In this document: positions 25,625 through 34,779 of the stretch, one piece after another
Numbering within the stretch: the first letter of the stretch is position 1
Layout of the letters: every line of letters starts with the position of its first letter
NCBI RefSeq assembly: GCF_026626705.1
Contig: NZ_JAPNKC010000001.1
Span: 8,822,001-8,886,000, forward strand
Reading direction: 5' to 3'
DNA: 64,000 bases
Source: Pyxidicoccus sp. MSG2
GTDB taxonomy: Bacteria > Myxococcota > Myxococcia > Myxococcales > Myxococcaceae
Position numbers and translations under genes: made by a program
The notes under the pieces: generated by a model
Database searches by the model: none
What the model saw: the letters and a program-made list of their open reading frames with translations, nothing else
Told to the model about the DNA's origin: nothing

Positions 25625-25702
25625 GGGCCTCGCGGCGCAAAAGCTGCGCTGGCCTCGCGGCTCTGTCCGGATGTCTGCCCGCATGTTGGCAAGCGGGCAT
25701 CC

Positions 25703-25718
25703 TGGCCCCCTCATTGCA
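25703..25718 (+). promoter_or_regulatory. Sigma-54-like -24/-12 promoter element
   Basis: TGGCCCCCTCATTGCA matches the sigma-54 pattern TGGCAC-N5-TTGCA at all but one defined position, with GG and GC exactly 10 bases apart. It lies 57 bases before the ATG of the di-heme cytochrome gene, leaving a leader of about 45 bases. Sequence match only; in GC-rich DNA a chance match is possible. Confidence 0.5.
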
Positions 25719-25775
25719 GTCGTGCTCCAGCGTGCCGGGCAGTGAGCCCGGCCACTCCTGGAGGGGCACGCGGCG

Positions 25776-26618
25776 ATGTGGACACAGGCCCTGGGTGGAC
25801 GAAGGCCCGCGCGCGGGCTCGCCCCCGTCATTCAGCTCCTCGTCGTGCTGGTGGCGCCCGCCGCGCTGGCTCAAGGCGCCTCGCAGGGCGCGAAGCTCTT
25901 CGCGCAGCGCTGCGGGAGCTGCCACTCGGTGGGCGAGGGCGACCGTGTGGGCCCGGACCTGCACGGCGTGCTGGAGCGCCGTGACGAGGCGTGGGTTGCC
26001 CGCTTCCTGAAGAGCCCGGGCGCGCTCATCGACTCCGGTGACGCGGTGGCCACCGGGCTGCTGAAGCAGTTCAATGGTGTCCGCATGCCGGACCAGGCGC
26101 TCTCCGAGGAGGAGCGCGCCGGCCTCTTCGCCTTCTTCCGTGACTGCACCGCGAAGGGGAAGGGGAGCTGCAGGCCGTCTCCCACCGCGAAGCCGGGGAC
26201 GGACGCCACGTCGGAGGAAGTGGCCCGCGGCCGCCAGCTCTTCGAGGGCACCCAGGCGCTGTCCCACGGTGGCCCCGCGTGCCTCGGCTGCCACGACGTG
26301 CGCGGGCTGGGCGTGGCGGGTGGCGGGACGCTGGGCCCCAACCTCACCTTCACCTTCGCGCGCCTCGGAGACCGGGGGCTGACGCCGCTGCTGGCGAAGC
26401 TGGACACGCCGCTGATGCGCGAGCTGTACGCGAAGACGCCCCTCACGGAGGAGGAGCAATACGCCGTGAAGGCGTACCTCGCGGACGTCTCGCGTGACGG
26501 CAGCCGGCCGCGCAAGGACAGGGACTTCTTCTTCCTCGGCGTCGTCGGGCTCATCGCCGCGCTGGGATTCATCGGACTCGTCTGGGGGCCGCGCGGGACG
26601 GACCCGCGCGCCCACTGA
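25776..26618 (+). CDS. Membrane-anchored di-heme cytochrome c
   Basis: A 280-residue cytochrome with two c-type heme motifs, CGSCH (in FAQRCGSCHSVGEGD) and CLGCH (in PACLGCHDVRGLG). It has an N-terminal signal sequence (VIQLLVVLVAPAALA) and a C-terminal membrane helix (FFLGVVGLIAALGFIGLVWG). The two domains are fused; each resembles a class I cytochrome c. It should sit on the periplasmic face and pass electrons to or from the NarI-like cytochrome b or Alternative Complex III encoded next. The ATG at 25776 follows GAGGGG; the spacer to the next gene is 25 bases. Confidence 0.85.
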   Translation: MWTQALGGRRPARGLAPVIQLLVVLVAPAALAQGASQGAKLFAQRCGSCHSVGEGDRVGPDLHGVLERRDEAWVARFLKSPGALIDSGDAVATGLLKQFNGVRMPDQALSEEERAGLFAFFRDCTAKGKGSCRPSPTAKPGTDATSEEVARGRQLFEGTQALSHGGPACLGCHDVRGLGVAGGGTLGPNLTFTFARLGDRGLTPLLAKLDTPLMRELYAKTPLTEEEQYAVKAYLADVSRDGSRPRKDRDFFFLGVVGLIAALGFIGLVWGPRGTDPRAH

Positions 26619-26643
26619 CGGCGCTGCTCGTGCGAGGCCACCC

Positions 26644-27282
26644 GTGAGCGACTCCCTCCTCTTCTCCTTCCTTCCCTACGCGGCCGCCGTCGCCGCCGTG
26701 GCGGGCACGGTGCACCGCGTGACGGTGCGCACGCCGGCCACGGACCCCCGTGAGCCGTGGACGCCCGCGGGCCGCGCGGTGCTGGCAGGCGGTGTCACCG
26801 TCATCCTCAACCACCTGCTGGGGCTGGCTGCGCCCCGGGCGATGCAGGCCTTCGTCGCGTCCCCGGCGCGCCTCTTCACGCTGGAGGCGGTGAGTCTCAT
26901 CGGCGGCATGCTGCTGGGCTGGGGCCTCTCGAGCCTCACCCTGCGTCGCGCTCGCGAGGGGCAGTGGCTGTTGGCCGGCTTCCTCGGGCTGGTGCTGGCG
27001 CAGGTGCTCACGGGGCTGCACATCGCCGTGACGCTGCGCTGGGGCTCCGCCTGGTATCTCCACCTCGCGGTGCCGTACCTGCGCTCGCTGCTGGCCTTCC
27101 AGCCGGACGCGACGCTGATGGAGAAGGCGCCGCTCGTCTTCCAGGTCCACACCCTGGCCGGCTTCGTGCTGCTGGCGCTGGCCCCGTTCGCCCGCGCGCG
27201 GAAGGCGGCCGCCCTGGCGCTGGTGCCGCCGGCCTCGGAGTCGAACCTGCTCGCCACGCCCCGGGAGGAGACCGCCCGCTGA
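26644..27282 (+). CDS. NarI-like cytochrome b membrane protein
   Basis: A 212-residue membrane protein with five to six hydrophobic segments, resembling the cytochrome b (gamma) subunit of respiratory nitrate reductase and related quinol-linked complexes. His residues suited to heme b ligation occur in TVHRVTVR, ILNHLLGLAA, GLHIAVTLRW, YLHLAVPYLR and FQVHTLAGF. The GTG at 26644 is chosen because upstream codons read as a Ser/Arg-rich antisense-like stretch. No NarG or NarH gene is present, so nitrate reduction should not be inferred. It is in line with the ActA gene, 16 bases downstream. Confidence 0.75.
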   Translation: MSDSLLFSFLPYAAAVAAVAGTVHRVTVRTPATDPREPWTPAGRAVLAGGVTVILNHLLGLAAPRAMQAFVASPARLFTLEAVSLIGGMLLGWGLSSLTLRRAREGQWLLAGFLGLVLAQVLTGLHIAVTLRWGSAWYLHLAVPYLRSLLAFQPDATLMEKAPLVFQVHTLAGFVLLALAPFARARKAAALALVPPASESNLLATPREETAR

Positions 27283-27298
27283 CGCGCGGCCCACCGCC

Positions 27299-27940
27299 AT
27301 GAACGACGCCTCGACCCGCCCCTCACGTCCCATCCGCGCCGCCGGCCACGCGGGCGCGCTGCTGGCCCTGGCCCTGGCCGGGTGCAGCGGCCCGGTGAAC
27401 AACCAGCAGGGCTACATGCCCGAGCAGCCCGTGGCCTTCTCCCACGCCGTGCACGCCGGCCAGTACGAGCTGGACTGCCAGTACTGCCACGTGGGCGCGG
27501 AGAAGAGCCGCCATGCCGGCGTGCCCGCCTCCAGCGTGTGCATGAACTGCCACACGCAGGTGAAGACGGACTCGCCCGAAATCCAGAAGGTGGCGGCCGC
27601 GGTGGCGGCGAACCAGCCCATTGCGTGGGTGCGCATCCACCGCCTGCCGGACCACGCCTTCTTCAACCACGCCAGCCACGTCACCTCGGGGCTGCAGTGC
27701 CAGACGTGCCACGGGAAGGTGCAGGAGATGGTGCGCGTGGAGCAGGCGGAGCCCATGACGATGGGTTGGTGCCTGGACTGCCACCGCAAGACGGCGGCGC
27801 AGCAGGTGTTCGCGCCGAGCCCTTCCGCGCCGCGCTCCGGCGAGCTGCTCGCCATGTCCACCCAGCCCCCGGCGCCCGCGCCGCTGAAGGCCCCCCGCAT
27901 CCTGCAGCCCCCCACGGACTGCTCCGGCTGTCACCGCTGA
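27299..27940 (+). CDS. actA: Alternative Complex III subunit ActA, pentaheme cytochrome c
   Basis: A 213-residue multi-heme cytochrome with exactly five c-heme motifs: CQYCH, CMNCH, CQTCH, CLDCH and CSGCH. Five hemes is the count expected of ActA. The N-terminus carries a signal with lipobox-like ALAGCS, so it is exported and membrane-tethered. YMPEQPVAFSHAVHAGQYELDC is the family's conserved first heme region. In characterised complexes ActA takes electrons from the membrane and iron-sulphur subunits and hands them to ActE or an oxidase. actB follows 11 bases downstream. Confidence 0.93.
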   Translation: MNDASTRPSRPIRAAGHAGALLALALAGCSGPVNNQQGYMPEQPVAFSHAVHAGQYELDCQYCHVGAEKSRHAGVPASSVCMNCHTQVKTDSPEIQKVAAAVAANQPIAWVRIHRLPDHAFFNHASHVTSGLQCQTCHGKVQEMVRVEQAEPMTMGWCLDCHRKTAAQQVFAPSPSAPRSGELLAMSTQPPAPAPLKAPRILQPPTDCSGCHR

Positions 27941-27951
27941 GGACCTCCTCC

Positions 27952-30927
27952 ATGTCCGAGTCCCTTCCCAAGTACTGGCAGAGCCTGGCCGAGCGCGCCG
28001 GCGCGTTGCCCGAGCACGCACGCAACGAGTTCGCGGAGGAGTTGCCGGTGGGCGTGGCCGCCGTGCCTCCGGACGCGAGCAGCCGCCGCGACTTCTTCAA
28101 GGTGATGGGCCTGAGCGCCGCCGCCGCCATGGTGGCCTGCCAGCGCGCGCCCGTGCAGAAGATCATCCCCTACGTCTCGCGGCCGGATGAAGTCACCCCC
28201 GGCCTGTCGCTCTGGTACGCGTCCACCTGCAACGGGTGCAGCGCCCAGTGCGGTGTGCTGCTGAAGACGCGCGACGGGCGCCCCATCAAGGTGGAGGGCA
28301 ACGACGAACACCCCGTCTCGAAGGGCGGCGTGTGCGCGGTGGGGCAGGCGTCCGTCCTCTCCCTCTACGACGCCAGCCGCGCCCGCTTCCCCTCGTTGTC
28401 CTGCCAGCGCACCGCGTGGGCGGCGCTGGACGGGAAGGTGAAGGAGGGACTGCGGCAGGCCACCGAATCGGGCATGCCCATCCGCGTGGTGCTGCCCTGG
28501 GTGATGGGCCCCACGGCCGAGGCCGCGGTGAAGCGCTTCCTCGCCACGTACCCGACGGCGCGCACGGTGCGCTACGAGCCGCTCGGGGAGCTGGCCGCCA
28601 TCGGCGACGCCCACCGGGTCACGCACGGCGTGCGCGTGGTGCCCGACTACCGCTTCGAGAACGCGAAGGTCATCGCCAGCTTTGGCGCGGACTTCCTCGG
28701 CACCTGGGTGTCGCCGGTGGCCTTCACCCGCCAGTACACCGAGGCGCGCGATGCGGCCGGCAAGCGGGACATGGCGCTGCACTACCAGGTGGAGCCCGTG
28801 CTGACGCTCACGGGGGCCGCCGCGGACCGGCGCTTCGTCGTGTCCCCGTCCGATGTGACGCCCGCGCTGGCCGACCTCGTGCGGCGGCTGGCGCGGAAGG
28901 CGGAGCGTGCGGTGCCGGCGGTGGCGTCGGTCGCCGCACCTGCATTGGAAGAGACCGCGCTGGAGGAACTCGCGGAAGCACTGTGGGCGCAGCGGGGCAG
29001 GGCGCTCGTGGTGGCGGGCGGTGACGACGTGGCCGCGCAGGTGCTGGCCAACACGGCCAACGCGTTGCTGGGCAACGAGGGCAACACCGTGTCGGTAGCG
29101 GACGGCGTGGCGCTGGATGCGGACGCGCTGACGTACGGCGAGCTGCTGTCGGAGCTGCGCGCGGGCGGCGTGGGCGCGGTGCTCTTCCTCGGCGTCAACC
29201 CCGCCTATGCGGACCCGCGCGGCGACGAGCTGGCGGCGCTGCTGAAGTCCGTGCTCCTCACCGTGGCCACCAACGACAGGCTGGACGAGACGGCCAGCCT
29301 GATGCGCTTCCACGCACCGGACGTCACCGGCCTCGAGTCGTGGGGCGACGCGGAGCCCCGGCGTGGCGTGCTCTCCCTGCGCCAGCCGGCGGTGGCGCCG
29401 TTGCACGACACGCGCCCCCTGGTGGAGTCCCTGCTCCTGTGGGCGGGGGCACCCCGCTCGCACTACGACTTCCTGCGCGAGCGCTGGGAGGCGGAGGTCT
29501 TCCCCCGCGCGGGCGTGGCCGGACAGGACTTCAGCGCATTCTGGGACGATGCCGTGCGCCGGGGCGTGGTGATGCTGCCCGCGACGCCGGTGGCCGCACC
29601 GGCCTTCCGTGAGGACGGGCTCGCGAAGGCGCTGGCCGGCGTGGCCCGCGCGTCCGTGGACTGGGAGCTGGTGCTGTACCCCACGGTGGCGCTGCGCGAC
29701 GGCGCGCTCGCCAACAACGGCTGGCTGCAGGAGGTGCCGGACCCCATCACCAAGGTGACGTGGGGCAACCCCGCCTGCATCGCCCCGGCACGCGCGAAGG
29801 CGCTGGGCCTGTCCGACGGCGACGTGGTGCGGGTGCGCTCGGGTGCGAAGACGGTGGAAGTGCCGGTGCTCATCCAGGCGGGCACGCACCCGTCCGTCAT
29901 CGCCGTGCCGGTGGGCTACGGCCGCACCAGGGCGGGCCGCATCGCGGACGGCATCGGCGCCAATGGCTATCCGCTGGCCACGGTGGTGGGCGGCCAGTCC
30001 CGGCGCGCGGTGCCGGGCGTGACGGTGGAGTCCACCGGCGAGCGGCAGCCCCTGGCCCTCACCCAGACGTACAACCGTCTCGACGGGCGCCCCCACGTGC
30101 GCGAGGCGGAACTGGCCGCGTTCCTCGCCAACCCGCGCGCGGGCAACGAGGAGCACGAGGCGCACGGTGGCAACGACAAGCACCCGCTCTCCATCTGGTC
30201 CGGCCACGAATACAAGGGCCACCGGTGGGCGCTGGCGGTGGACCTGAGCGCGTGCACGGGTTGCTCGGCGTGTGTGGTGTCCTGCCAGGCGGAGAACAAC
30301 ATCCCCAGCGTCGGGCGCGACGAGGTGCTGCGCTCGCGCGAGATGCACTGGATGCGCATCGACCGGTACTACGCCGGTGACGAGGCCAACCCCCAGGTCG
30401 TCCACCAGCCGATGATGTGCCAGCACTGCGAGAATGCGCCGTGCGAGACGGTGTGCCCGGTGCTCGCCACGGTGCACTCCAGCGAGGGGCTCAACCAGCA
30501 GGTCTACAACCGCTGCGTGGGCACCCGGTACTGCGCCAACAACTGCCCCACCAAGGTCCGCCGCTTCAACTGGTTCGACTACAAGCACGACGAGCCGCTG
30601 GAGCGCATGGTGCTCAACCCGGACGTCGTCGTGCGCAGTCGCGGCGTCATGGAGAAGTGCTCCATGTGCGTGCAGCGCGTGCAGGAGGCCAAGGCCAGCG
30701 CGAATCGCGAGGGCCGCGCACTGCGCGACGGCGACGTGCAGACGGCCTGCCAGCAGAGCTGCCCCGCGAAGGCCATTCACTTCGGAGACTTGAACGACTC
30801 CGGCAGCGCCGTGGCGAAGCTCGCGAAGGACGGCCGCGCCTTCCGGCTGCTGGAGGAGCTGAACATCGGGTCGTCCATCACCTACCTCACGAAGATCCGC
30901 AACACCGGGTCGGGAAGCGAAACATGA
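27952..30927 (+). CDS. actB: Alternative Complex III subunit ActB, Fe-S/molybdopterin-like protein
   Basis: A 991-residue fusion of a molybdopterin-oxidoreductase-like domain and a four-cluster ferredoxin-like domain. A Tat-like sequence RRDFFKVMG begins near residue 45. Cys residues for an N-terminal cluster are seen in [13 protein letters not shown]. The C-terminal domain starts near residue 768 with [11 protein letters not shown] and continues with [26 protein letters not shown] and CSMCVQ...CQQSCP. In known complexes the molybdenum site is absent and the protein relays electrons through the clusters. Its stop overlaps the ATG of actC (ATGA). A 949-residue open frame on the other strand is an antisense shadow. 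Confidence 0.95.
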   Translation: MSESLPKYWQSLAERAGALPEHARNEFAEELPVGVAAVPPDASSRRDFFKVMGLSAAAAMVACQRAPVQKIIPYVSRPDEVTPGLSLWYASTCNGCSAQCGVLLKTRDGRPIKVEGNDEHPVSKGGVCAVGQASVLSLYDASRARFPSLSCQRTAWAALDGKVKEGLRQATESGMPIRVVLPWVMGPTAEAAVKRFLATYPTARTVRYEPLGELAAIGDAHRVTHGVRVVPDYRFENAKVIASFGADFLGTWVSPVAFTRQYTEARDAAGKRDMALHYQVEPVLTLTGAAADRRFVVSPSDVTPALADLVRRLARKAERAVPAVASVAAPALEETALEELAEALWAQRGRALVVAGGDDVAAQVLANTANALLGNEGNTVSVADGVALDADALTYGELLSELRAGGVGAVLFLGVNPAYADPRGDELAALLKSVLLTVATNDRLDETASLMRFHAPDVTGLESWGDAEPRRGVLSLRQPAVAPLHDTRPLVESLLLWAGAPRSHYDFLRERWEAEVFPRAGVAGQDFSAFWDDAVRRGVVMLPATPVAAPAFREDGLAKALAGVARASVDWELVLYPTVALRDGALANNGWLQEVPDPITKVTWGNPACIAPARAKALGLSDGDVVRVRSGAKTVEVPVLIQAGTHPSVIAVPVGYGRTRAGRIADGIGANGYPLATVVGGQSRRAVPGVTVESTGERQPLALTQTYNRLDGRPHVREAELAAFLANPRAGNEEHEAHGGNDKHPLSIWSGHEYKGHRWALAVDLSACTGCSACVVSCQAENNIPSVGRDEVLRSREMHWMRIDRYYAGDEANPQVVHQPMMCQHCENAPCETVCPVLATVHSSEGLNQQVYNRCVGTRYCANNCPTKVRRFNWFDYKHDEPLERMVLNPDVVVRSRGVMEKCSMCVQRVQEAKASANREGRALRDGDVQTACQQSCPAKAIHFGDLNDSGSAVAKLAKDGRAFRLLEELNIGSSITYLTKIRNTGSGSET

Positions 30928-32390
30928 GCCACCAGCACCTGTCGCCGCTGCGCGTGCCGCTCGTCAGCGAGGCGCGCAGCCTGGGCCAGCTCACCGAGGA
31001 AATCTGCGCGCCCATGGAGCGCCCTCCGACGTGGAGGTGGTGGGCGGCGTTCGCGGTGGCGGTGTCGATTCTGGGCACCGGCGCCGGCATCGTCGCGTAC
31101 CAGGTGGGCACGGGCATTGGCGTGTGGGGCCTGAACAAGACGGTGGGCTGGGCCTTCGACATCACCAACTTCGTGTTCTGGGTGGGCATCGGCCACGCGG
31201 GCACGCTCATCTCCGCCATCCTCTTCCTCTTCCGGCAGAAGTGGCGCACCAGCATCAACCGCGCGGCGGAGGCGATGACGCTCTTCGCCGTCATGTGCGC
31301 GGCCCTCTTCCCCGTCATCCACATGGGCCGCCCGTGGCTGGCCTTCTGGGTGCTGCCGTACCCGAACTCGCGCGGCAGCCTGTGGGTGAACTTCCGCTCG
31401 CCGCTCTTGTGGGACGTGTTCGCCATCTCCACCTACTTCACCGTGTCCGCGGTGTTCTGGTACGTGGGCCTCATCCCCGACCTGGCCACCGTGCGCGACA
31501 GGGCGAAGGCCGGCCTGCGCAAGGCCGTCTTCAAGGTGCTGTCGCTGGGGTGGACGGGCTCGCACCGGACGTGGAGCCGCTACGAGACGGTGTACCTGCT
31601 GCTCGCGGGGCTGGCGACGCCGCTGGTGCTCAGCGTGCACACCATCGTCTCCATGGACTTCGCCACGTCCGTCATCCCCGGCTGGCACACCACCATCTTC
31701 CCGCCGTACTTCGTGGCCGGCGCGGTGTTCAGCGGCTTCGCCATGGTGCTGACGCTGATGATCATCACCCGCGTGGTGCTGGGCTACGAGCACCTGATTA
31801 CCGTCCGGCACCTGGAGAACATGACGAAGGTCATCATCGTCACCGGCGGCCTGGTGTCGCTGGCGTACGGGACGGAGGTGTTCGTCGCCTGGTACTCGGG
31901 CAACCCCTACGAGCGCTTCGCCTTCCTCAACCGCGCCTTCGGCCCTTACGCCTGGGCCTACTGGACGATGGTGACGTGCAACGTGGTGTCGCCGCACCTG
32001 TTCTGGTTCAAGAAGGTGCGCACCTCGCCGGCTGCCATCTTCGCCCTGTCGCTGGTCATCAACGTGGGCATGTGGTTCGAGCGCTTCGTCATCATCGTCA
32101 CCAGCCTGCACCGCGACTTCCTGCCGTCGAGTTGGTCCATGTACACGCCGACGATGGTGGAGGTGGGCACCTTCATCGGCACGTTCGGCCTCTTCTTCAC
32201 CCTGTTCCTCCTCTTCGTGCGCGTGCTGCCCATCATCTCCATCGGCGAGGTGAAGAGCGTGCTGGGCTTCGCGCGAGACACACACGGAGGGGCGGCCGCC
32301 CCCGGCCCCCGCAAGGCCGCGCCCGCCGCCGCGGAGGTACTGCCCGCGCCGGCGCTGGCCCTCGCCACCCGAAAGGATGTCCCCGTATGA
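30924..32390 (+). CDS. actC: Alternative Complex III subunit ActC, NrfD-like quinol-binding protein
   Basis: A 488-residue NrfD/PsrC-type membrane protein with about ten helices. The conserved features are [27 protein letters not shown] in the first half, [16 protein letters not shown], and [26 protein letters not shown] in the second. In characterised Alternative Complex III it binds quinol and is proposed to take part in proton translocation. The start overlaps actB (ATGA) and the stop overlaps actD (ATGA), so translation is coupled. The C-terminal 45 residues form an Ala/Pro-rich tail. Confidence 0.95.
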   Translation: MSHQHLSPLRVPLVSEARSLGQLTEEICAPMERPPTWRWWAAFAVAVSILGTGAGIVAYQVGTGIGVWGLNKTVGWAFDITNFVFWVGIGHAGTLISAILFLFRQKWRTSINRAAEAMTLFAVMCAALFPVIHMGRPWLAFWVLPYPNSRGSLWVNFRSPLLWDVFAISTYFTVSAVFWYVGLIPDLATVRDRAKAGLRKAVFKVLSLGWTGSHRTWSRYETVYLLLAGLATPLVLSVHTIVSMDFATSVIPGWHTTIFPPYFVAGAVFSGFAMVLTLMIITRVVLGYEHLITVRHLENMTKVIIVTGGLVSLAYGTEVFVAWYSGNPYERFAFLNRAFGPYAWAYWTMVTCNVVSPHLFWFKKVRTSPAAIFALSLVINVGMWFERFVIIVTSLHRDFLPSSWSMYTPTMVEVGTFIGTFGLFFTLFLLFVRVLPIISIGEVKSVLGFARDTHGGAAAPGPRKAAPAAAEVLPAPALALATRKDVPV

Positions 32391-32908
32391 GCGCCCCCGT
32401 CCTCGTCGGCTACTTCGACAGCGAGGAGAAGGTCCTCGACGCCACCCGCGCCGTGCGCGAGGCCGGCTACGCCCTGCACGACGTGTACACGCCCTATGCG
32501 GTGCACGGCCTGGACGAGGCCATGGGCCTGAGGCCCAGCCGAATCACCTGGGTGTGCTTCGGGGCGGGGCTGCTGGGCGGCTCGCTGGCGCTGGCGCTCC
32601 AGCTGTACACCAGCGTGGTGAGCTGGCCGCTCAACGTGGGCGGCAAGCCCTTCAACTCGTTCCCAGCCTTCGTCCCCGTGGCGTTCGAGCTGACGGTGCT
32701 CTTCGCGGCGCTCATCACCGTGGGCTCCTTCCTGGCACGCGTGAAGCTCTTCCCGGGCAGCCGCCGCGTGGCGCTGCCCCGGGTGACGGACGACCGATTC
32801 GCGATTGCGCTGGAGGCGCGCGAGGCGCCCGAGGGCGCGTCCATCGCGGAGGAGTTGCTGCGTCGGCACGGCGCGGTGGAGACGGCCCGGATGGAGGTGG
32901 CGTCGTGA
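32387..32908 (+). CDS. actD: Alternative Complex III subunit ActD (DUF3341)
   Basis: A 173-residue DUF3341 protein. A soluble N-terminal part ([41 protein letters not shown]) precedes two membrane helices at about 55-75 and 95-118, with a soluble C-terminal region. ActD spans the membrane in the known complex and has no cofactors. The start overlaps actC and the stop overlaps the GTG of actE (GTGA). Confidence 0.94.
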   Translation: MSAPVLVGYFDSEEKVLDATRAVREAGYALHDVYTPYAVHGLDEAMGLRPSRITWVCFGAGLLGGSLALALQLYTSVVSWPLNVGGKPFNSFPAFVPVAFELTVLFAALITVGSFLARVKLFPGSRRVALPRVTDDRFAIALEAREAPEGASIAEELLRRHGAVETARMEVAS

Positions 32909-33474
32909 GGAAGGTTTTCCCCGCCGCGGTGGCCCTGGCCCTGGCCGCCGCCGGCTGCGAGCAGGACGAGACGCGGCCCAACTACGAGTACGCACCGGAC
33001 ATGGTGTCCTCGGTGCCGTACGACAGCTTCGCGCCCAACCCCAACACGCCGGACGGCAAGACGCTGCTGGGGCCGGCGAAGGGCACGGTGCCGCGCGGGC
33101 ACCAGCCGCTGCACCTGGCCGCGGGCCCGGAGGAGGCGGCGCGGGCCGGGCGTGACTTCAAGAATCCCTATCCCGCTACACCCGAGGTGCTGGCGCGCGG
33201 GCAGACGGCCTTCCAGCGGTATTGCAGCCCGTGCCATGGCTCGGGCGGGCTGGGGGACGGCCTGGTGACGGCGCGCTTCCCCATGCCGCCGTCGCTGCTG
33301 GCCGAGCACGCGAAGGGGCTCCCCGACGGGCAGGTGTTCCACATCATCACCCATGGCCAGGGGCTGATGCCGGCCCATGGCTCGCAGGTGGCGCCGGAGG
33401 ACCGGTGGAAGATCGTCCACTACCTCCGCACGCTGCAGAACCCCGCGCGGACGGCGCGGAAGGACGTGCCATGA
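32905..33474 (+). CDS. actE: Alternative Complex III subunit ActE, mono-heme cytochrome c lipoprotein
   Basis: A 189-residue cytochrome with one heme motif, CSPCH (in RYCSPCHGSGGLGDG), and a distal Met candidate in GLMPAHG. The N-terminus [18 protein letters not shown] is a lipoprotein signal with lipobox AAAGC, so it is anchored at the periplasmic face. It is the exit cytochrome of the complex in known systems. The GTG start overlaps actD and the stop overlaps the ATG of actF (ATGA). Confidence 0.93.
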   Translation: MRKVFPAAVALALAAAGCEQDETRPNYEYAPDMVSSVPYDSFAPNPNTPDGKTLLGPAKGTVPRGHQPLHLAAGPEEAARAGRDFKNPYPATPEVLARGQTAFQRYCSPCHGSGGLGDGLVTARFPMPPSLLAEHAKGLPDGQVFHIITHGQGLMPAHGSQVAPEDRWKIVHYLRTLQNPARTARKDVP

Positions 33475-34667
33475 GCGCCCCCGTGCATGACGTACCTCCG
33501 GCTTCGGGCGGAGGCTTCGAGGTGTCCCCCGGCGTGCGCCGCGCGGCCCTGGCCGTCGCGGTGGCGGGCCTGGGGACGTTGGGCGCGGGGCTGGTGCTGT
33601 ACCCGGCTCGCGCGCTCTCCAGCCTGCTCACCAGCGGCTTCTACTTCCTGTGCCTGGGCCTGGGCGGCGCCATGTTCCTGGCGCTGATGTACGTGGCCAA
33701 CGCGGGCTGGTTCACCGTCTTCAAGCGCATTCCGGAGGCGTTCGCCTCCTACGTACCGTGGGGCGCGGTGCCGCTGCTGGTGCTGGTGCCCTTCGCGCCG
33801 AAGCTCTACCTGTGGGCGCGGCCCGGCATCATGGAGACGGACCACCTGCTGCACCAGAAGGCGGCCTTCCTCAACGTGCCGTTCTTCGGCGTGCGCATGG
33901 TGCTGACGCTGGCGCTGTGGACGGGCTTCACGTGGATGCTGCGGCGCAACTCGTTGCGGCAGGACTCGGAGCGGACGGAGGCGCTGACGAAGCGCAACGT
34001 CGCGGTGTCCGCGGTGTTCCTCGTGTTCTTCGGCCTGACGTTCTGCCTGGCGGCCTTCGACTGGCTGATGAGCCTGGAGCCGCACTGGTTCAGCACCATC
34101 TACGCGCTCTACAACGTCGCGGGGCTGCTCAGCTCCAGCGTGTGCGCGATTACCGTGGCCGCGATTCTCCTGCACCGGGCGGGCGCGCTGCCCCAGCTCA
34201 ACTCCAGCCACCTGCATGACCTGGGCAAGCTGATGTTCGGCTTCGCCACGCTGTGGGCCTACCTCTGGTTCTCGCAGTTCCTGCTCATCTGGTACGCGAA
34301 CATCCCGGAGGAGACGGTCTACTTCATCGCGCGGATGCACGGCGGGTGGGCGGTGCCGTTCTACCTGAATGTGGTGCTGAACTGGGCGCTGCCCTTCGTG
34401 CTGCTGCTGCCGCGGCCGGCGAAGCGCAGCCCGTCGCACCTGCTGCGGGTGGCGGCCGTGCTGCTCGCGGGGCGCTGGTTGGACCTGTACCTGATGGTGG
34501 CTCCCGCGAACATGCCAGAGGGGGCGGGGCTCGGCGTGTACGAGCTGGCGGGCTTCCTGGGCGTGGGCGCGCTCTTCACGCTGGCGGTGACGCGCGCGGT
34601 GCGCTCGGCGCCCATGATTCCCGCAGGGGACCCGTACCTGGTGGAGAGCCTGCACCACCACACGTGA
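33471..34667 (+). CDS. actF: Alternative Complex III subunit ActF, NrfD-like protein
   Basis: A 398-residue NrfD-type membrane protein with about ten helices, homologous to ActC but shorter. YVPWGAVPLLVLVPFAP, FDWLMSLEPHWFSTIYALYN and WAYLWFSQFLLIWYANIPEE are characteristic of ActF. It is the second large membrane subunit, with possible roles in assembly or proton movement. It is the last gene of the operon; a strong terminator follows at 34736. No cytochrome aa3-type oxidase gene follows, unlike many such operons, so the electron acceptor must be encoded elsewhere, perhaps at the cbb3 locus near 53-60 kb. Confidence 0.94.
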   Translation: MSAPVHDVPPASGGGFEVSPGVRRAALAVAVAGLGTLGAGLVLYPARALSSLLTSGFYFLCLGLGGAMFLALMYVANAGWFTVFKRIPEAFASYVPWGAVPLLVLVPFAPKLYLWARPGIMETDHLLHQKAAFLNVPFFGVRMVLTLALWTGFTWMLRRNSLRQDSERTEALTKRNVAVSAVFLVFFGLTFCLAAFDWLMSLEPHWFSTIYALYNVAGLLSSSVCAITVAAILLHRAGALPQLNSSHLHDLGKLMFGFATLWAYLWFSQFLLIWYANIPEETVYFIARMHGGWAVPFYLNVVLNWALPFVLLLPRPAKRSPSHLLRVAAVLLAGRWLDLYLMVAPANMPEGAGLGVYELAGFLGVGALFTLAVTRAVRSAPMIPAGDPYLVESLHHHT

Positions 34668-34735
34668 CAGCTGACCGTGGGCCGCGGACCGCCAGGCAGC
34701 TTCTGCCCGGAGGCCTGGACCGCGCGGCCACGGGA

Positions 34736-34779
34736 GCGGCGCCGCCCGACCTCCTCGGCGGGCGGCGCCGCGTCTTTTT
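34736..34779. terminator. Strong bidirectional terminator after actF
   Basis: GCGGCGCCGCCCG (34736-34748) and CGGGCGGCGCCGC (34759-34771) form a perfect 13-bp GC stem with a 10-base loop. GTCTTTTT follows on the plus strand. The minus-strand gene ends immediately at 34779, so both converging units may use it. Confidence 0.85.

Noticed and set aside
26644-27282. Nitrate reduction from the NarI-like gene
   Set aside because: No NarG, NarH or NarJ genes are present; the neighbours are Alternative Complex III genes, so a general cytochrome b role is safer.
27931-30780. A 949-codon open frame on the minus strand opposite actB
   Set aside because: It mirrors actB codon for codon, is very rich in His, Arg, Val and Ala, and shows no domain; typical antisense shadow in GC-rich DNA.
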